Shown here piece by piece: positions 19,198-27,913 of a stretch of DNA of 64,000 nucleotides (positions are counted from its first letter, which is position 1; each line of letters begins with the position of its first letter). Under the pieces are notes generated by a model that saw only the letters and a list, made by a program, of their open reading frames with translations, did no database searches and was not told the origin of the DNA. Location of the stretch: positions 62,001 through 126,000 of the forward strand of contig NZ_JAGIAG010000005.1 in the NCBI RefSeq assembly GCF_017744955.1, in the 5' to 3' direction. The position numbers and the translations under genes were made by a program. This DNA comes from Dokdonella sp. Its GTDB lineage: Bacteria; Pseudomonadota; Gammaproteobacteria; Xanthomonadales; Rhodanobacteraceae.

Positions 19198-19226
19198 CGG
19201 ACGCGGCGCCGATTGCGCCGCGTCCG
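19198..19226. repeat. Perfect 12-bp hairpin between two exported-protein genes
   Basis: CGGACGCGGCGC (19198-19209) and its exact complement (19215-19226) enclose a 5-base loop, 15 bases past the stop of the 979-residue gene. There is no T-tract, so it could be an attenuator or mRNA-stability hairpin rather than a full terminator. Confidence 0.6.
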
Positions 19227-19240
19227 CCGATCCGGTCCCA

Positions 19241-22180
19241 TCAAAACGCCGTACTGTCGAAGCCGTCGGCGAAGATCGTGTCGCTGACGCCGACCGTGAA
19301 CGTGACCGGCAGGCTCTGGTGGCGGTGCAGCGGATCGTTGCTGTAGAGGCAGAGATTGGCCGAATAGGTGCCGTCCGCCAGGGCCGTGCCGTCGAAGGCG
19401 AGGCTGACCGTCGCCGGTGCCGCTCCGGCGGCGATCGTCCCCTGCTGCGGGCTCAGCACGAGCCAAGGCACGTTTGCCGGATCGACACAGACGTTGTCGG
19501 CCGGATGGGCGATCGCGAACGCATCCCACACCGCCGTGGCGCCGTCGATGCCGTTGATCGGACTGGCCAGGGTCGCCTGCCCGGTGATCGTATCGATCGT
19601 CCAGATTCCCGGAGCAAGGAAGCCGCCGGAGATGTCGACCGAGGAGAAGTAGAGCTGTCCCGTCGCGTAGTCGAAGGCCAGGCCCGACGCGTAGTTCGCG
19701 TCGAAGCCGAGCGAGCCGATCGGCTGCGCCGTTCCGCTCGTCTTGTCGATCGCCACCAGCGCATCGAGCAGGATGTCGACGCCGTAGAGATTGCCCTGAG
19801 CATCGAACGCGATGTCGATGATGCCCGGCGCATCGCTGGTGCTGCCGATCTGCTGCACGACGGCAGTGTCCGGATCGATCGTCCATAGACCACTGGATCG
19901 CCCGTCGGCGGTCGACAAGTAGACGGCGCCGCTGGTCGGATCCTGCTTCAGGCCCATCACCGCATCGGTCGGAACGGCAGCGGTGCCGACTACGTGCATG
20001 GCGGCGTACTGGCTCGTCACGTCGAACCAGAACAGCTGGTTGTTGAAGGTGTCGAAGGCGTAGAGCTTGGTGAAATCGTCGTCGAGGAAGGTCGCCCCGG
20101 TCACCGAGGAATAGGACGGCAGATAGCCGGCGATGGACTTGTCATCGGTGTGGTTCGGATCGAACTTCCATAGATATGGGCCTTCGTTGAGGTCCACGGC
20201 GTAGGCGTACTGGCCATTGCCAGCCGGCGCGGCCGGCGTAGGCGATGCCGGTGCCACGGCGGTGGAGCGCAGCCAGGCAGGCAGGCGACCGAACGACACC
20301 TGCTCACGCGCACCGAGCGGCACCACGAAATGCGGAGTCGACGGCATGTTGCTCGGCCGCGCGGCGGTCTGCACCGACCAGTCGAGACGGCCGTTGCCCG
20401 GATTGGCCACGGTCACGACGGCGCTGGCGGTCCCCTGGGATGGCGCCGTCGCGGTCACCGCGGTCGGATTCAGATCCAGCGCCGGTAGGCCGGCATTGAC
20501 CGTCACCTTGCGTGTCGCCGTATGTGCATTAGGATCGGCCGGCGTCCAGACGATGCTGCCGACGTTCAGCAGGTTCCCGTTGTCGGGATACACATTGGCG
20601 ATCCACTGGTTCTGCAGCCCGGTCCTGTAGTACTGCGCCGTATTGGAGTAGTCCCCCGCATAGCGCATTTCGATGACGTTGCTGCCTTCGTTGAGAATCA
20701 CCTCCATCGTCACCGGCCCGTCGAACATCGTCTCGACGTCCTTCCACTCGACGATGAACTGGCGGTTCGGCGCCGTACCGAGCGTCTTCCAATAGAGCAG
20801 ATTGCCGCCACCAGGCGACTCGACCACGTTGATCCAGAACGGAATGATCGAAGGATTGCCCAGGAAATGGTCGTTCGGCAGGTTGCCGAACATGAAATTG
20901 CTCGCGCAGGACTGCGTGACGGACTCGAAGATCCCCTGGGTCAGCACGCAGAACTGGCGGATTCGCTGGCCGTACAGGAGGAAGTCGAAGTCGGCCGGAA
21001 ACGTCAGGACGGCCGATGCTCCGGAGTCGGCTGCGATCAACGTGCCGTCCGTGATGTCGATGAAATGGGATGGCGGCGGCGAGACCGCGTAGGTATATCC
21101 CCAAGGACCGACCTGCCCCGTCCAGGTCGAAGACGGAGACTGCGCTTCGCCGACCGTGACGATGCGGTTGTACTGATAGCTCGCGCCGGGTGCCAGCACC
21201 GTTGGCTGCTGCGTGATCAGCGGGCCCAGTCGATCGTCGCGCAGGAACTGATAGTTCAGCGTCTCGGACGAATGGTTGGTCACCTTGTAGCAGTAGTTGA
21301 CCTGATCGCCGACGGCGACGTCGATCGACGTGGTGGTTGCGCAGGCGTCCGGATGGGCCGCATCGGCGGGTGCCACCGTCACGTCCAGACCGAGCAGGCT
21401 GGTGCTGCCCTGGCCGCTGTCCACGACGACGCGGTCGAGACCGACGAGGTTGCCGCGGGTGCCGTTCACTCCGCCGTCGTGCACGTAGTAGCGGAACGCG
21501 ATGCGCCCGCTGCCGGAGGTCGGCACGCCGTCCGCGAAAGCCAGGGTGTACTGGGTCCAGTCTTCCGGATAGACGCTCTGCGCCTCGCCCGGATTGAGGT
21601 CGAACAGCACGGTCGTGAAGTCGCCGACGTCCTCGGCGCCCGTACCGAAATTCGTGCATGGGCCGCTGACGCAGGCACGCACCTGCAGGCGATCGGGGAA
21701 TTGACTGCCGGGTTTCGTGCGCGTGTGGAACGACACGGTGGAGCCGGCGCCGAAATTCACCAGGGGCGAGACGATCCAGTCGCTGATCGTGCCGTGGTCC
21801 TGCATTGTGGCCCCGTAGCTGCTCAGCGCGCAGGAATTGTCCGGACCGTCGGCCGCGTTCCATACGCCGTTCTGGCTGGTGGGGAGGCATTGCATCCAGT
21901 AACCATTGGCCTTGTCGCTGTTGTTCCGGCGGATCCAGCCGTTGGAGAAGATTCCACCGCCGGCCCCGTCGGCACCGAACCGGTCGACCTGTTCGAAGCC
22001 TTCGTTCAGCGCAATGGCCTCGCCGGCCCCGGCCGCCCGATCCGCCTGCGGCCCGCGCACGTCCGGGGCGGTGGTCGATGGACGCCCGAGTCGCTGAGGA
22101 GCGGGAGATCCGGCACTCGCGCCGGCGGCGGGCAGCTGTCCCGCCACGAAGAAGATGACTGTTGCCGCGATGCGCTTCAC
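19241..22180 (-). CDS. Large exported protein, anchor-J-like domain and propeller region, IFADGFD tail
   Basis: The 979-residue protein starts at a GTG (22180) preceded by AAGGGGAA, giving VKRIAATVIFFVAGQLPAAG as signal peptide. Residues about 55-230 look like a choice-of-anchor-J/cleaved-adhesin jelly roll (GIFSNGWIRRNNS, DWIVSPLVNF, YYVHDGG). The middle holds beta-sandwich segments, with a domain of the type DFLLYGQRIRQFCVLTQG. Residues about 640-870 form a propeller-like region (ANYASGLAFDYATGQLYFSS). The end carries an Ig-like module and the tail DTIFADGFDSTAF. An ATG-started extension upstream to 22324 has no supporting signal. It follows the winged-helix regulator gene on the same strand and precedes the beta-helix gene. 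No catalytic motif is seen; adhesion or matrix function is a guess. Confidence 0.8.
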   Translation of the reverse strand: MKRIAATVIFFVAGQLPAAGASAGSPAPQRLGRPSTTAPDVRGPQADRAAGAGEAIALNEGFEQVDRFGADGAGGGIFSNGWIRRNNSDKANGYWMQCLPTSQNGVWNAADGPDNSCALSSYGATMQDHGTISDWIVSPLVNFGAGSTVSFHTRTKPGSQFPDRLQVRACVSGPCTNFGTGAEDVGDFTTVLFDLNPGEAQSVYPEDWTQYTLAFADGVPTSGSGRIAFRYYVHDGGVNGTRGNLVGLDRVVVDSGQGSTSLLGLDVTVAPADAAHPDACATTTSIDVAVGDQVNYCYKVTNHSSETLNYQFLRDDRLGPLITQQPTVLAPGASYQYNRIVTVGEAQSPSSTWTGQVGPWGYTYAVSPPPSHFIDITDGTLIAADSGASAVLTFPADFDFLLYGQRIRQFCVLTQGIFESVTQSCASNFMFGNLPNDHFLGNPSIIPFWINVVESPGGGNLLYWKTLGTAPNRQFIVEWKDVETMFDGPVTMEVILNEGSNVIEMRYAGDYSNTAQYYRTGLQNQWIANVYPDNGNLLNVGSIVWTPADPNAHTATRKVTVNAGLPALDLNPTAVTATAPSQGTASAVVTVANPGNGRLDWSVQTAARPSNMPSTPHFVVPLGAREQVSFGRLPAWLRSTAVAPASPTPAAPAGNGQYAYAVDLNEGPYLWKFDPNHTDDKSIAGYLPSYSSVTGATFLDDDFTKLYAFDTFNNQLFWFDVTSQYAAMHVVGTAAVPTDAVMGLKQDPTSGAVYLSTADGRSSGLWTIDPDTAVVQQIGSTSDAPGIIDIAFDAQGNLYGVDILLDALVAIDKTSGTAQPIGSLGFDANYASGLAFDYATGQLYFSSVDISGGFLAPGIWTIDTITGQATLASPINGIDGATAVWDAFAIAHPADNVCVDPANVPWLVLSPQQGTIAAGAAPATVSLAFDGTALADGTYSANLCLYSNDPLHRHQSLPVTFTVGVSDTIFADGFDSTAF

Positions 22181-22533
22181 GTCGTGGTTCCCCTTGCCTG
22201 TTCCGGTCCGGTGCCGCGTAGCGTCGCGGCGCGTCACGCTGTGGCGTGATGGCCGCAGCATGTGACATCGGCGCGGATGCGGCATTCCCCGGGGTTCAAA
22301 CGACCGCCTGCGCTGTTCCAACAAAGTTCCACACGACGATTACATCGCGCGCAAGCCTTTGACCGGATTCGACGCGGAGCGGAACGACGGCATCGCACGG
22401 CGCCACGCGCGGCGATCGTGGCCGGGCCGCGAGACGGCAGCGTCGAGGCCACCGGATCTCCGTCATGGCCGGAGGGAATGTCGGCACGCGGCCGTCGAAG
22501 GGCTTGCGGGTCGGGCGCCGGCGCGAACGTCCG
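22181..22533. other. Intergenic region upstream of the exported-protein set
   Basis: About 350 bases lie between the regulator gene and the 979-residue gene, all transcription being on the minus strand. The stretch should hold the promoter of the exported set. One small palindrome, TCACGC-N4-GCGTGA (22234-22249), lies about 55 bases upstream of the GTG start and is a possible operator. I find no convincing -35/-10 pair or small gene. Confidence 0.4.
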
Positions 22534-24903
22534 CTACCGCGAGCGTTCGCCCGCCAGGCGGCGGGCGTCGGCCTGCGCCCGCCCGGCCAGCTCGTCGTTG
22601 CCGAGCGCCGCGTAGAGCCGCGCGACCGTGCGCGCGGCGTCGTAGTCGCGATCGGCATAGGGCACCAGGCGGCCGAGCACGGCGGTGGCATCCTGCGTCG
22701 CCTTGCGCGCGAGCAGGAAATCGGCGAACGCGCACCCGGCCGTGACCCGGTCGCGCGGAGCGCGGTTCTCCGCCAGCGCCATCGCCTTGGCGAAATGCGC
22801 CGCCGCGTCGGCGTCGCCGCGCGCGGCGGCGATGCGTGCGGTGGCCAGCTCCTCGATGAAGGCGCGGGCGTCGTCCTGCGGAACCTGGCGCGAGTGCTTC
22901 AGGCGCTGCAGGAATCGCTCGGCCCGCGCGCTGTCGTCGCTGCGCAGCGCCGCATCGACGTAGATGCCGGCCGCTTCGGACAAGTACATCTCGGAATTCG
23001 GGCTGTCTTGCCGCTCCATCGCGTCGAGCTCGCGGTCCGCATCCGCCAGGGCCTCGGCCGACCGCCCCTGCTCGATCAGCACGCGCGCGCGCAGGACCGC
23101 GAACACCGGGTCCTCGCCCGAGCCGTCCGCGCCGGAGAGATGGCGCTGCACCAGGCTCGACGCTTCGCCGAGCTGGCCGCGATCGAGCATGACCTGCGCG
23201 CGCGAAAGCGCCATCCGCCGCAGCAGCAGCGGATTGCGCAGATGTTCGGCGAGACCGGCCATGCGTTCGCTGCTGGCCTGGGCGGCGTCGAGGTTGACCA
23301 GCATCCGCTGCACGTAGGCCTGGCCCTGCAAGGCGATGGCGAGGTTGTCGTTGACGCCGAAGCGGGCGAACGCGGCGACGGCGCGCTCGTAGGCGGCGGC
23401 GGCTTCCGAATAGCGGTTGCGCAGCGTTTCGACGAGGCCGAGGTTGGTGTCGAGGTTGGCGCCGCCGAGCCGGTCGCCGGCGAGTTCGAGCTGCACGCGG
23501 GCGCGTCCGAAGTCGGCCATGGCTTCGTCGAAGCGCTGCGAGACGCCGCGCACGACGCCGCGTTCCATGTACGCCTTGCCGAGCAGCATCGGCGCTCCGG
23601 CCTCGCCGAGTGCCGTGATCGCTTCGCCGTAGCGACGCTCGGCGGCGGCGAAATCCTGCCGGTAGACCGCGATCCCGCCGAGCCCGAGCGCCGCCTGCGC
23701 GCGGACTTCCGCCGGCACGGCGGCGTCCTCGCGATCGAGCGGCTGCAGCGATCGCTCGGCCTGGTCGATCTCGCCGCTGCGGAACGCGATGCGCGCGGCG
23801 CGAATGACGAAGGCCGGATCGCGCCTGGATTCGGCCGGCGCCGCCTCGGTGAGCGCGCGCGCCTGCTCCAGATCGCCGGCGAGCAGCGCGGCGTCGATGC
23901 GCTGCAAGGTTTCGGTCGGCGAGGACGGCGGCTCGGGCGCTTCGCCCGGCGACAGGCCGATCTTCTCGACGAAGCGGTTCGCCACCTGCGCCATCGCCTG
24001 CAACGGCGCGGCCGCCTGCGCCTCGAAGCTCTGCGTGCCGCGATCATGGTAGACGTCGAGGGTCGCGTTCCAACTGTCGCCGGAGTGCGCGATCCGCGGC
24101 GCGAGGATGTAGGAGGCGCCGGTCATCTGCTCGAAACGGTGCAGGTCGCTTTCGCCGCGCTGATCGGCGGTGCTGTCGTGGCCGAGCAGCGCGACGGTCT
24201 GCTCGCTCGGCAGCACGTGCAGTCCGTTCGCCTTGCGCAGGCGCGAGGCGAGGTAGTCCATCGCGCCGAGCCGGATCCAGCTTTCCTCTCCGGAACCGGC
24301 GCCGGAGACGGGCAGGACGAGCACGAGATGTCCCTCCTGCGAGGCCGGGGCGTCGGCCGGTCGCGCCGGCCAGCGATGCACGAGCGCCGCCGCGCCGAGG
24401 GCGAGCAGCAGCAGAGCCGCCACGGCGAACTTCACCCGTCTCGATATCCGCGTTCGCGAATGCGGCGGCGCGGCCGGGGATGGCGCTTCGACGGCGATCG
24501 GCCCGGGCGGCGCTGCCGCGACCGGCGGCTCGAGGCCGTTCGCCTCGGGCGCCGGCGTCCGCGTCGCCGGCTCGACGATCGGCATCTCGATCTCGACCGG
24601 CTCCTCCCAGTGGTAACCGAAGCGCGGCAGCGTGCGAATGCTCGCGTGCTCGCCACCGGCGTCGCCGATCGCGCGGCGCGCGCGCAGCAAGGTCTGGCCG
24701 AGCAGCTTGTCGCTGACTTCGACCCGCCCCCAGACGGCGGCGACCAGTTCGTCCCTGCCGACCGCGCGATCGCGGTGCTCGATCAGATAGGTGAGGCAGT
24801 CGAAGGATTTCAGCGGCAGCGCGACGCGCTCCCCGTCGCGCCAGAGCTGCCGCGTCGCCGGATCCAAGCGCAGATTGCGGAAGCGAAAGATCGGCCGCTG
24901 CAT
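22534..24903 (-). CDS. CadC-like winged-helix transcriptional regulator with TPR periplasmic region
   Basis: The 789-residue protein begins with an OmpR/PhoB-type winged helix (about 5-100: LRLDPATRQLWRDG, AVGRDELVAAVWG, TLPRFGYHW). A Pro/Ala linker follows, then a single membrane span (about 158-176, FAVAALLLLALGAAALV), and a long C-terminal region with several TPR-like helical pairs (ANLDTNLGLVETLRNRYSEA and similar). No receiver domain is present, so it is a one-component membrane regulator in the style of CadC/ToxR, sensing with its outer part. It is co-oriented with and just upstream of three exported-protein genes, which makes them plausible targets. ATG 24903 is chosen because it begins the winged-helix domain directly. 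The signal is unknown. Confidence 0.87.
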   Translation of the reverse strand: MQRPIFRFRNLRLDPATRQLWRDGERVALPLKSFDCLTYLIEHRDRAVGRDELVAAVWGRVEVSDKLLGQTLLRARRAIGDAGGEHASIRTLPRFGYHWEEPVEIEMPIVEPATRTPAPEANGLEPPVAAAPPGPIAVEAPSPAAPPHSRTRISRRVKFAVAALLLLALGAAALVHRWPARPADAPASQEGHLVLVLPVSGAGSGEESWIRLGAMDYLASRLRKANGLHVLPSEQTVALLGHDSTADQRGESDLHRFEQMTGASYILAPRIAHSGDSWNATLDVYHDRGTQSFEAQAAAPLQAMAQVANRFVEKIGLSPGEAPEPPSSPTETLQRIDAALLAGDLEQARALTEAAPAESRRDPAFVIRAARIAFRSGEIDQAERSLQPLDREDAAVPAEVRAQAALGLGGIAVYRQDFAAAERRYGEAITALGEAGAPMLLGKAYMERGVVRGVSQRFDEAMADFGRARVQLELAGDRLGGANLDTNLGLVETLRNRYSEAAAAYERAVAAFARFGVNDNLAIALQGQAYVQRMLVNLDAAQASSERMAGLAEHLRNPLLLRRMALSRAQVMLDRGQLGEASSLVQRHLSGADGSGEDPVFAVLRARVLIEQGRSAEALADADRELDAMERQDSPNSEMYLSEAAGIYVDAALRSDDSARAERFLQRLKHSRQVPQDDARAFIEELATARIAAARGDADAAAHFAKAMALAENRAPRDRVTAGCAFADFLLARKATQDATAVLGRLVPYADRDYDAARTVARLYAALGNDELAGRAQADARRLAGERSR

Positions 24904-25041
24904 CCCGCCGAGCGTAGCGCGGCGTATGGCAGGTTCGCCACCGGGCGGAGCGCGTTCGCGCCGTCGGCCGGTACGGCCGTGCATTGGCCGCCGCACCGGC
25001 GACGGCTTGTCTGCCGCGACGGTTGTCCCCACACTGTCCCG

Positions 25042-25392
25042 ATGCTCGGAACCTGGATACTCCTGCTGGCCGTCGCCCTCGCCATCTGGGCCTGGATGGA
25101 TGCGCTGCGCGCGCGCGAATTCGCCATCCGCCACGGCCGCGAACTGTGCCGCGAAGCCGGCGTGCAGTTGCTCGACCAGAGCGTCTCGCTGAAGCGCCTG
25201 CGCGTGGCGCGCCGCGACGGGCTGCCGAGCCTGATCCGCCGCTACCAGTTCGAGGTCAGCCTCGACGGCAGCGACCGCCATCGCGGCCATCTCGAACTCA
25301 ACGGCCACCGCCTGGAAACCTGGAGCCTGCCGCTCGGCGAGACGGCGGCCGCTGCGGCGGCGCGGCCGAATCATCTGCGGCTGGTGGAGTGA
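25042..25392 (+). CDS. DUF3301 family membrane-anchored protein
   Basis: The 116-residue protein has one N-terminal hydrophobic segment (WILLLAVALAIWAWMDALRA) followed by a conserved soluble part (LCREAGVQLLDQSVSLKRLR, IRRYQFEVS, LNGHRLETWSLP). This is the DUF3301 family of gammaproteobacteria, of unknown function. It is divergent from the winged-helix regulator and convergent with a small membrane-protein gene. Confidence 0.85.
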   Translation: MLGTWILLLAVALAIWAWMDALRAREFAIRHGRELCREAGVQLLDQSVSLKRLRVARRDGLPSLIRRYQFEVSLDGSDRHRGHLELNGHRLETWSLPLGETAAAAAARPNHLRLVE

Positions 25393-25414
25393 TCTGCGAG
25401 CTTCACCACCCGCT

Positions 25415-25711
25415 TTACCGCGAGCGCTCCGCCTTCAGCCGCTGACGAAACCGGTGGATCGGCAAGTAGAGCAACGAAAGCGTCGAAACGTCGGCGAGGC
25501 CGACGACGAGAAACATCCACCCGGGCAACGGCGGCGCATCCGAAAGCCATTGCGCCGCGACGGCGAGCAGCACCCAACCCCCTCCGATCAGCGGGATCGT
25601 GGATACATGGCGGGCCTCGCCGCTTCGCCTCAGGCGGCAGCTCTGGACGACGCATCCGAGGTTGGCGACCGCCATGGTCGCAGCGAGAAACAGCAATATC
25701 GGCGCAGCCAT
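25415..25711 (-). CDS. Small hydrophobic membrane protein
   Basis: The 98-residue protein has three hydrophobic stretches: PILLFLAATMAVANLGCVV, TIPLIGGGWVLLAVAAQWL and PLPGWMFLVVGLADVSTLSL. It ends with a basic tail (RFRQRLKAERSR). I do not recognise the family. The ATG at 25711 lies 20 bases past the sspB stop on the same strand, so it may be the last gene of sspA-sspB. The frame continues upstream through sspB, but that part is a shadow. The alternation of hydrophobic spans and the basic C-terminus support a real inner-membrane protein. Confidence 0.6.
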   Translation of the reverse strand: MAAPILLFLAATMAVANLGCVVQSCRLRRSGEARHVSTIPLIGGGWVLLAVAAQWLSDAPPLPGWMFLVVGLADVSTLSLLYLPIHRFRQRLKAERSR

Positions 25712-25731
25712 GTCGCTGCGCACGACCCGGC

Positions 25732-26133
25732 CTACTTGATGACTCTCAGGTGCGGCCGCTTCGGCGCCTCGTCCGGCTGCGGCGCGGGCGGTGGCGGGTC
25801 GGTGGGGGCGTTGTCGGCCGAGAACATCATGCCCTGCCCGTTTTCCTGCGCGTAGATCGCCAGCACCGCGGCCATCGGCACGTAGACCGACTGGCTGACG
25901 CCGCCGAAGCGCGCGAGGAAGGCGACGTGGTCGTTGGCGATCTCGAACTGGGTGACCGCGCGCGCGGCGACGTTCAACACGACGCGCCCGTCCTTGGCGG
26001 CGCCGGGCGGCACGCGAACGCCTTCGCCGGTGGCGTCGACCAGCAGGTACGGCGTCAGGCCGTTGTCGCTGATCCATTCGTACAACGCGCGCAGCAGGTA
26101 CGGGCGGTTGGACGTCATGCTGGTCGAGGACAT
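25732..26133 (-). CDS. sspB: ClpXP protease specificity-enhancing factor SspB
   Basis: The 133-residue adaptor tethers ssrA-tagged and other substrates to ClpXP. The conserved core is seen in RPYLLRALYEWISDNGLTPYLLVD and in NLNVAARAV-like beta strands (RVVLNVAARAVTQFEIAND). The C-terminus ends in the conserved ClpX-binding tail RPHLRVIK after a flexible Pro-rich linker. The gene follows sspA as usual. Two ATGs are possible (26133 and 26118); the second gives MTSNRPYLL, matching many homologues. Confidence 0.95.
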   Translation of the reverse strand: MSSTSMTSNRPYLLRALYEWISDNGLTPYLLVDATGEGVRVPPGAAKDGRVVLNVAARAVTQFEIANDHVAFLARFGGVSQSVYVPMAAVLAIYAQENGQGMMFSADNAPTDPPPPAPQPDEAPKRPHLRVIK

Positions 26134-26179
26134 GGCGTTCGATTCGCGGACAGGGGCCGCCGAGTGTCGCGGACTCGGC

Positions 26180-26803
26180 TCAGGCGCGCAACGCCTTTTC
26201 TTCGGCGGTCATGCTGCGGGCGAAGCCCTGGCTGCGGAAGATGCGCTCGCCGTAGTCGACGATCGCCTGCGCTTCGCGCGGCAGCTGCACGCCGAGCGAG
26301 TCCAGCCGCCAGATCAACGGCGCGAGCGCGCAGTCGGCGAGGCTGATCTCGGGGCTCAGGAAGAATTTCGAGGCCTTGAAGGCGGACGCGTTGCGGATCA
26401 GGTCGTCGCGCAACGCCTTGCGCGCCGCGTCGGCGCTCTTGCCGCCGGCCTCGATCTGCTCGACCAGGGTCAGCCAGTCGTTCTCGACGCGCACCATCGC
26501 CAGGCGCAGGCGCGCGCGCGACATCGGGTCGACCGGCATCAGCGGCGGATGCGGGTAGCGCTCGTCCAGGTATTCGCAGATGACGCTGGTGTCGTAGAGC
26601 ACCAGGTCGCGGTCGACCAGGGTCGGTACCGAGTTGTACGGATTGAGGTCGATCAGGTCTTCGGGCGGGTTGTCGAGGTCGACCACGATGTGGTCGTAGG
26701 TGACTCCCTTCGCCGCCAGGGTCATGCGCACGCGGTGGCAATGCACGCTGTCGCGCGCCGAATACAGGGTCAAAATGGTACGCGAGCGCTGGTTCAAGGC
26801 CAT
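26180..26803 (-). CDS. sspA: Stringent starvation protein A
   Basis: The 207-residue GST-fold protein binds RNA polymerase and acts in stationary-phase and acid tolerance. The thioredoxin-like N-domain has SARDSVHCHRVRMTLAAKG and NPYNSVPTLVDRDLVLYDTS. The surface motif PHPPLMPVDP, needed for transcription activation in E. coli, is present. It is first of the sspA-sspB pair, and petABC lies upstream on the same strand, as in many beta- and gammaproteobacteria. Confidence 0.95.
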   Translation of the reverse strand: MALNQRSRTILTLYSARDSVHCHRVRMTLAAKGVTYDHIVVDLDNPPEDLIDLNPYNSVPTLVDRDLVLYDTSVICEYLDERYPHPPLMPVDPMSRARLRLAMVRVENDWLTLVEQIEAGGKSADAARKALRDDLIRNASAFKASKFFLSPEISLADCALAPLIWRLDSLGVQLPREAQAIVDYGERIFRSQGFARSMTAEEKALRA

Positions 26804-27147
26804 CCGTCTTCCCCCTCCGTCCCGGTTCGAGCATACCCCCGTCCACGGGAATGTACTACGTGGCCGCGCAGGCGCCTAGGCGGCGAAAGGCCGGAAAGCG
26901 ATACGGCACGCGGTTTCGGCCGGGGCGGCCCGGGACGGCGGCTGCACGGCGCCGAAGGCGGCGGCGGTACGGCGAGGGACGGAAGCCGGAGGATGTTCAC
27001 GGCGGCAAGCCCGGGCGGCCGCGCGCGCTTCCGGCGGCTGCGGGCGGGGATGGAGTGAGGGGATCACTCCGGGCTCCCCGTCCGCCTTGCGCACCTTCCC
27101 CTGGCGGGGAAGGGAAAGCTCGGGGCGGGCCAGGCCCGCCCCGGGGC
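26804..27147. other. Intergenic region between petC and sspA
   Basis: These 344 bases hold the end of the bc1 operon and the sspA promoter. The petC-proximal part carries two hairpins, listed separately. The sspA-proximal part has TATGCT on the minus strand about 20-25 bases before the ATG as a weak -10 candidate. I see no gene. Confidence 0.4.
27094..27143 (-). terminator. Tandem hairpins after petC
   Basis: CGGGGCGGG (27121-27129) pairs with CCCGCCCCG (27135-27143) immediately after the petC stop. A second stem, CCTTCCCC/GGGGAAGG (27094-27101 and 27106-27113), follows. A short pyrimidine-rich run lies between them on the minus strand. Together they are the likely end of the petABC transcript. 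Confidence 0.5.
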
Positions 27148-27894
27148 TCAGTGCACGTCCTTCCAGAACTCGTGCTTGAGCAGGTAGGCGATGAACGTGA
27201 ACAGGGCCAGGTACAGGAGCACCCACACGCCCATCGACTCGCGCTGCAGCGCCGCCGGCTCCGCCGCGTACTGCAGGAAGGCGGTGATGTCGCGCACGGT
27301 CTGGTCGAACTGTTCCGGCGTCTGCCGGCCCGGCGTGCGCAGGTCGAGCCGCTCGATGCCGGCCTCGTGACCGCCCTCGGCCGCCTTCGGCACCGCGACC
27401 TGCAGGCCCTGCAGCTCCCACAGCGGGTTCGGCATCGAGGCGTTGGCGAACAGCGTGTTGTTCCAGCCGAGCGGACGGGTCGGATCGAGGTAGAACGACT
27501 TCAGATACGTGTAGATCCAGTCCGAACCCTTCGAGCGGGCTTCCAGGCTCAGGTCAGGCGGCGCCTTGCCGAACCACTTGGTGCCGTCGGCCGGCGGCAT
27601 GTGGCTGTTGGCGTGCTCGCCGACCTTGACGCCGGTGAAGACGAGGTTCTTCTCGACGTCCTTGGGATCGAGGTGCAGGTCCTCGGCGATACGCGAGTAG
27701 CGCAGGTACTGCAGCGAATGGCAGCCCGAGCAGTAGTTGAAGAACAGGCGCGCGCCGCGCTGCATCGAAGCGACGTTGTCGAGGCTGACGTTGGCCGCTT
27801 GCAGGCCGGCGCCGCCCGAGGCCTGGGCCGTGCCGAACGTCAACAGGCAGGCGGCCGCGGCGGCGACGAACTTCGCGAACAGGAAGGTTTTCAT
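27148..27894 (-). CDS. petC: Cytochrome c1 of the bc1 complex
   Basis: The 248-residue protein has a signal peptide (MKTFLFAKFVAAAAACLLTF, cleavage near AQA-S), a c-type haem site CSGCH (Cys55, Cys58, His59) within NYCSGCHSLQYLRYSR, the axial-ligand region ANSHMPPADG, and a C-terminal anchor (VWVLLYLALFTFIAYLLKHEFWKDVH). It passes electrons from the Rieske protein to soluble cytochrome c. ATG 27894 is chosen because it starts the signal peptide; one at 27921 overlaps the petB stop. Third gene of petABC. Confidence 0.96.
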   Translation of the reverse strand: MKTFLFAKFVAAAAACLLTFGTAQASGGAGLQAANVSLDNVASMQRGARLFFNYCSGCHSLQYLRYSRIAEDLHLDPKDVEKNLVFTGVKVGEHANSHMPPADGTKWFGKAPPDLSLEARSKGSDWIYTYLKSFYLDPTRPLGWNNTLFANASMPNPLWELQGLQVAVPKAAEGGHEAGIERLDLRTPGRQTPEQFDQTVRDITAFLQYAAEPAALQRESMGVWVLLYLALFTFIAYLLKHEFWKDVH

Positions 27895-27913
27895 GGCTGG
27901 GGTGGTCCTGGCC

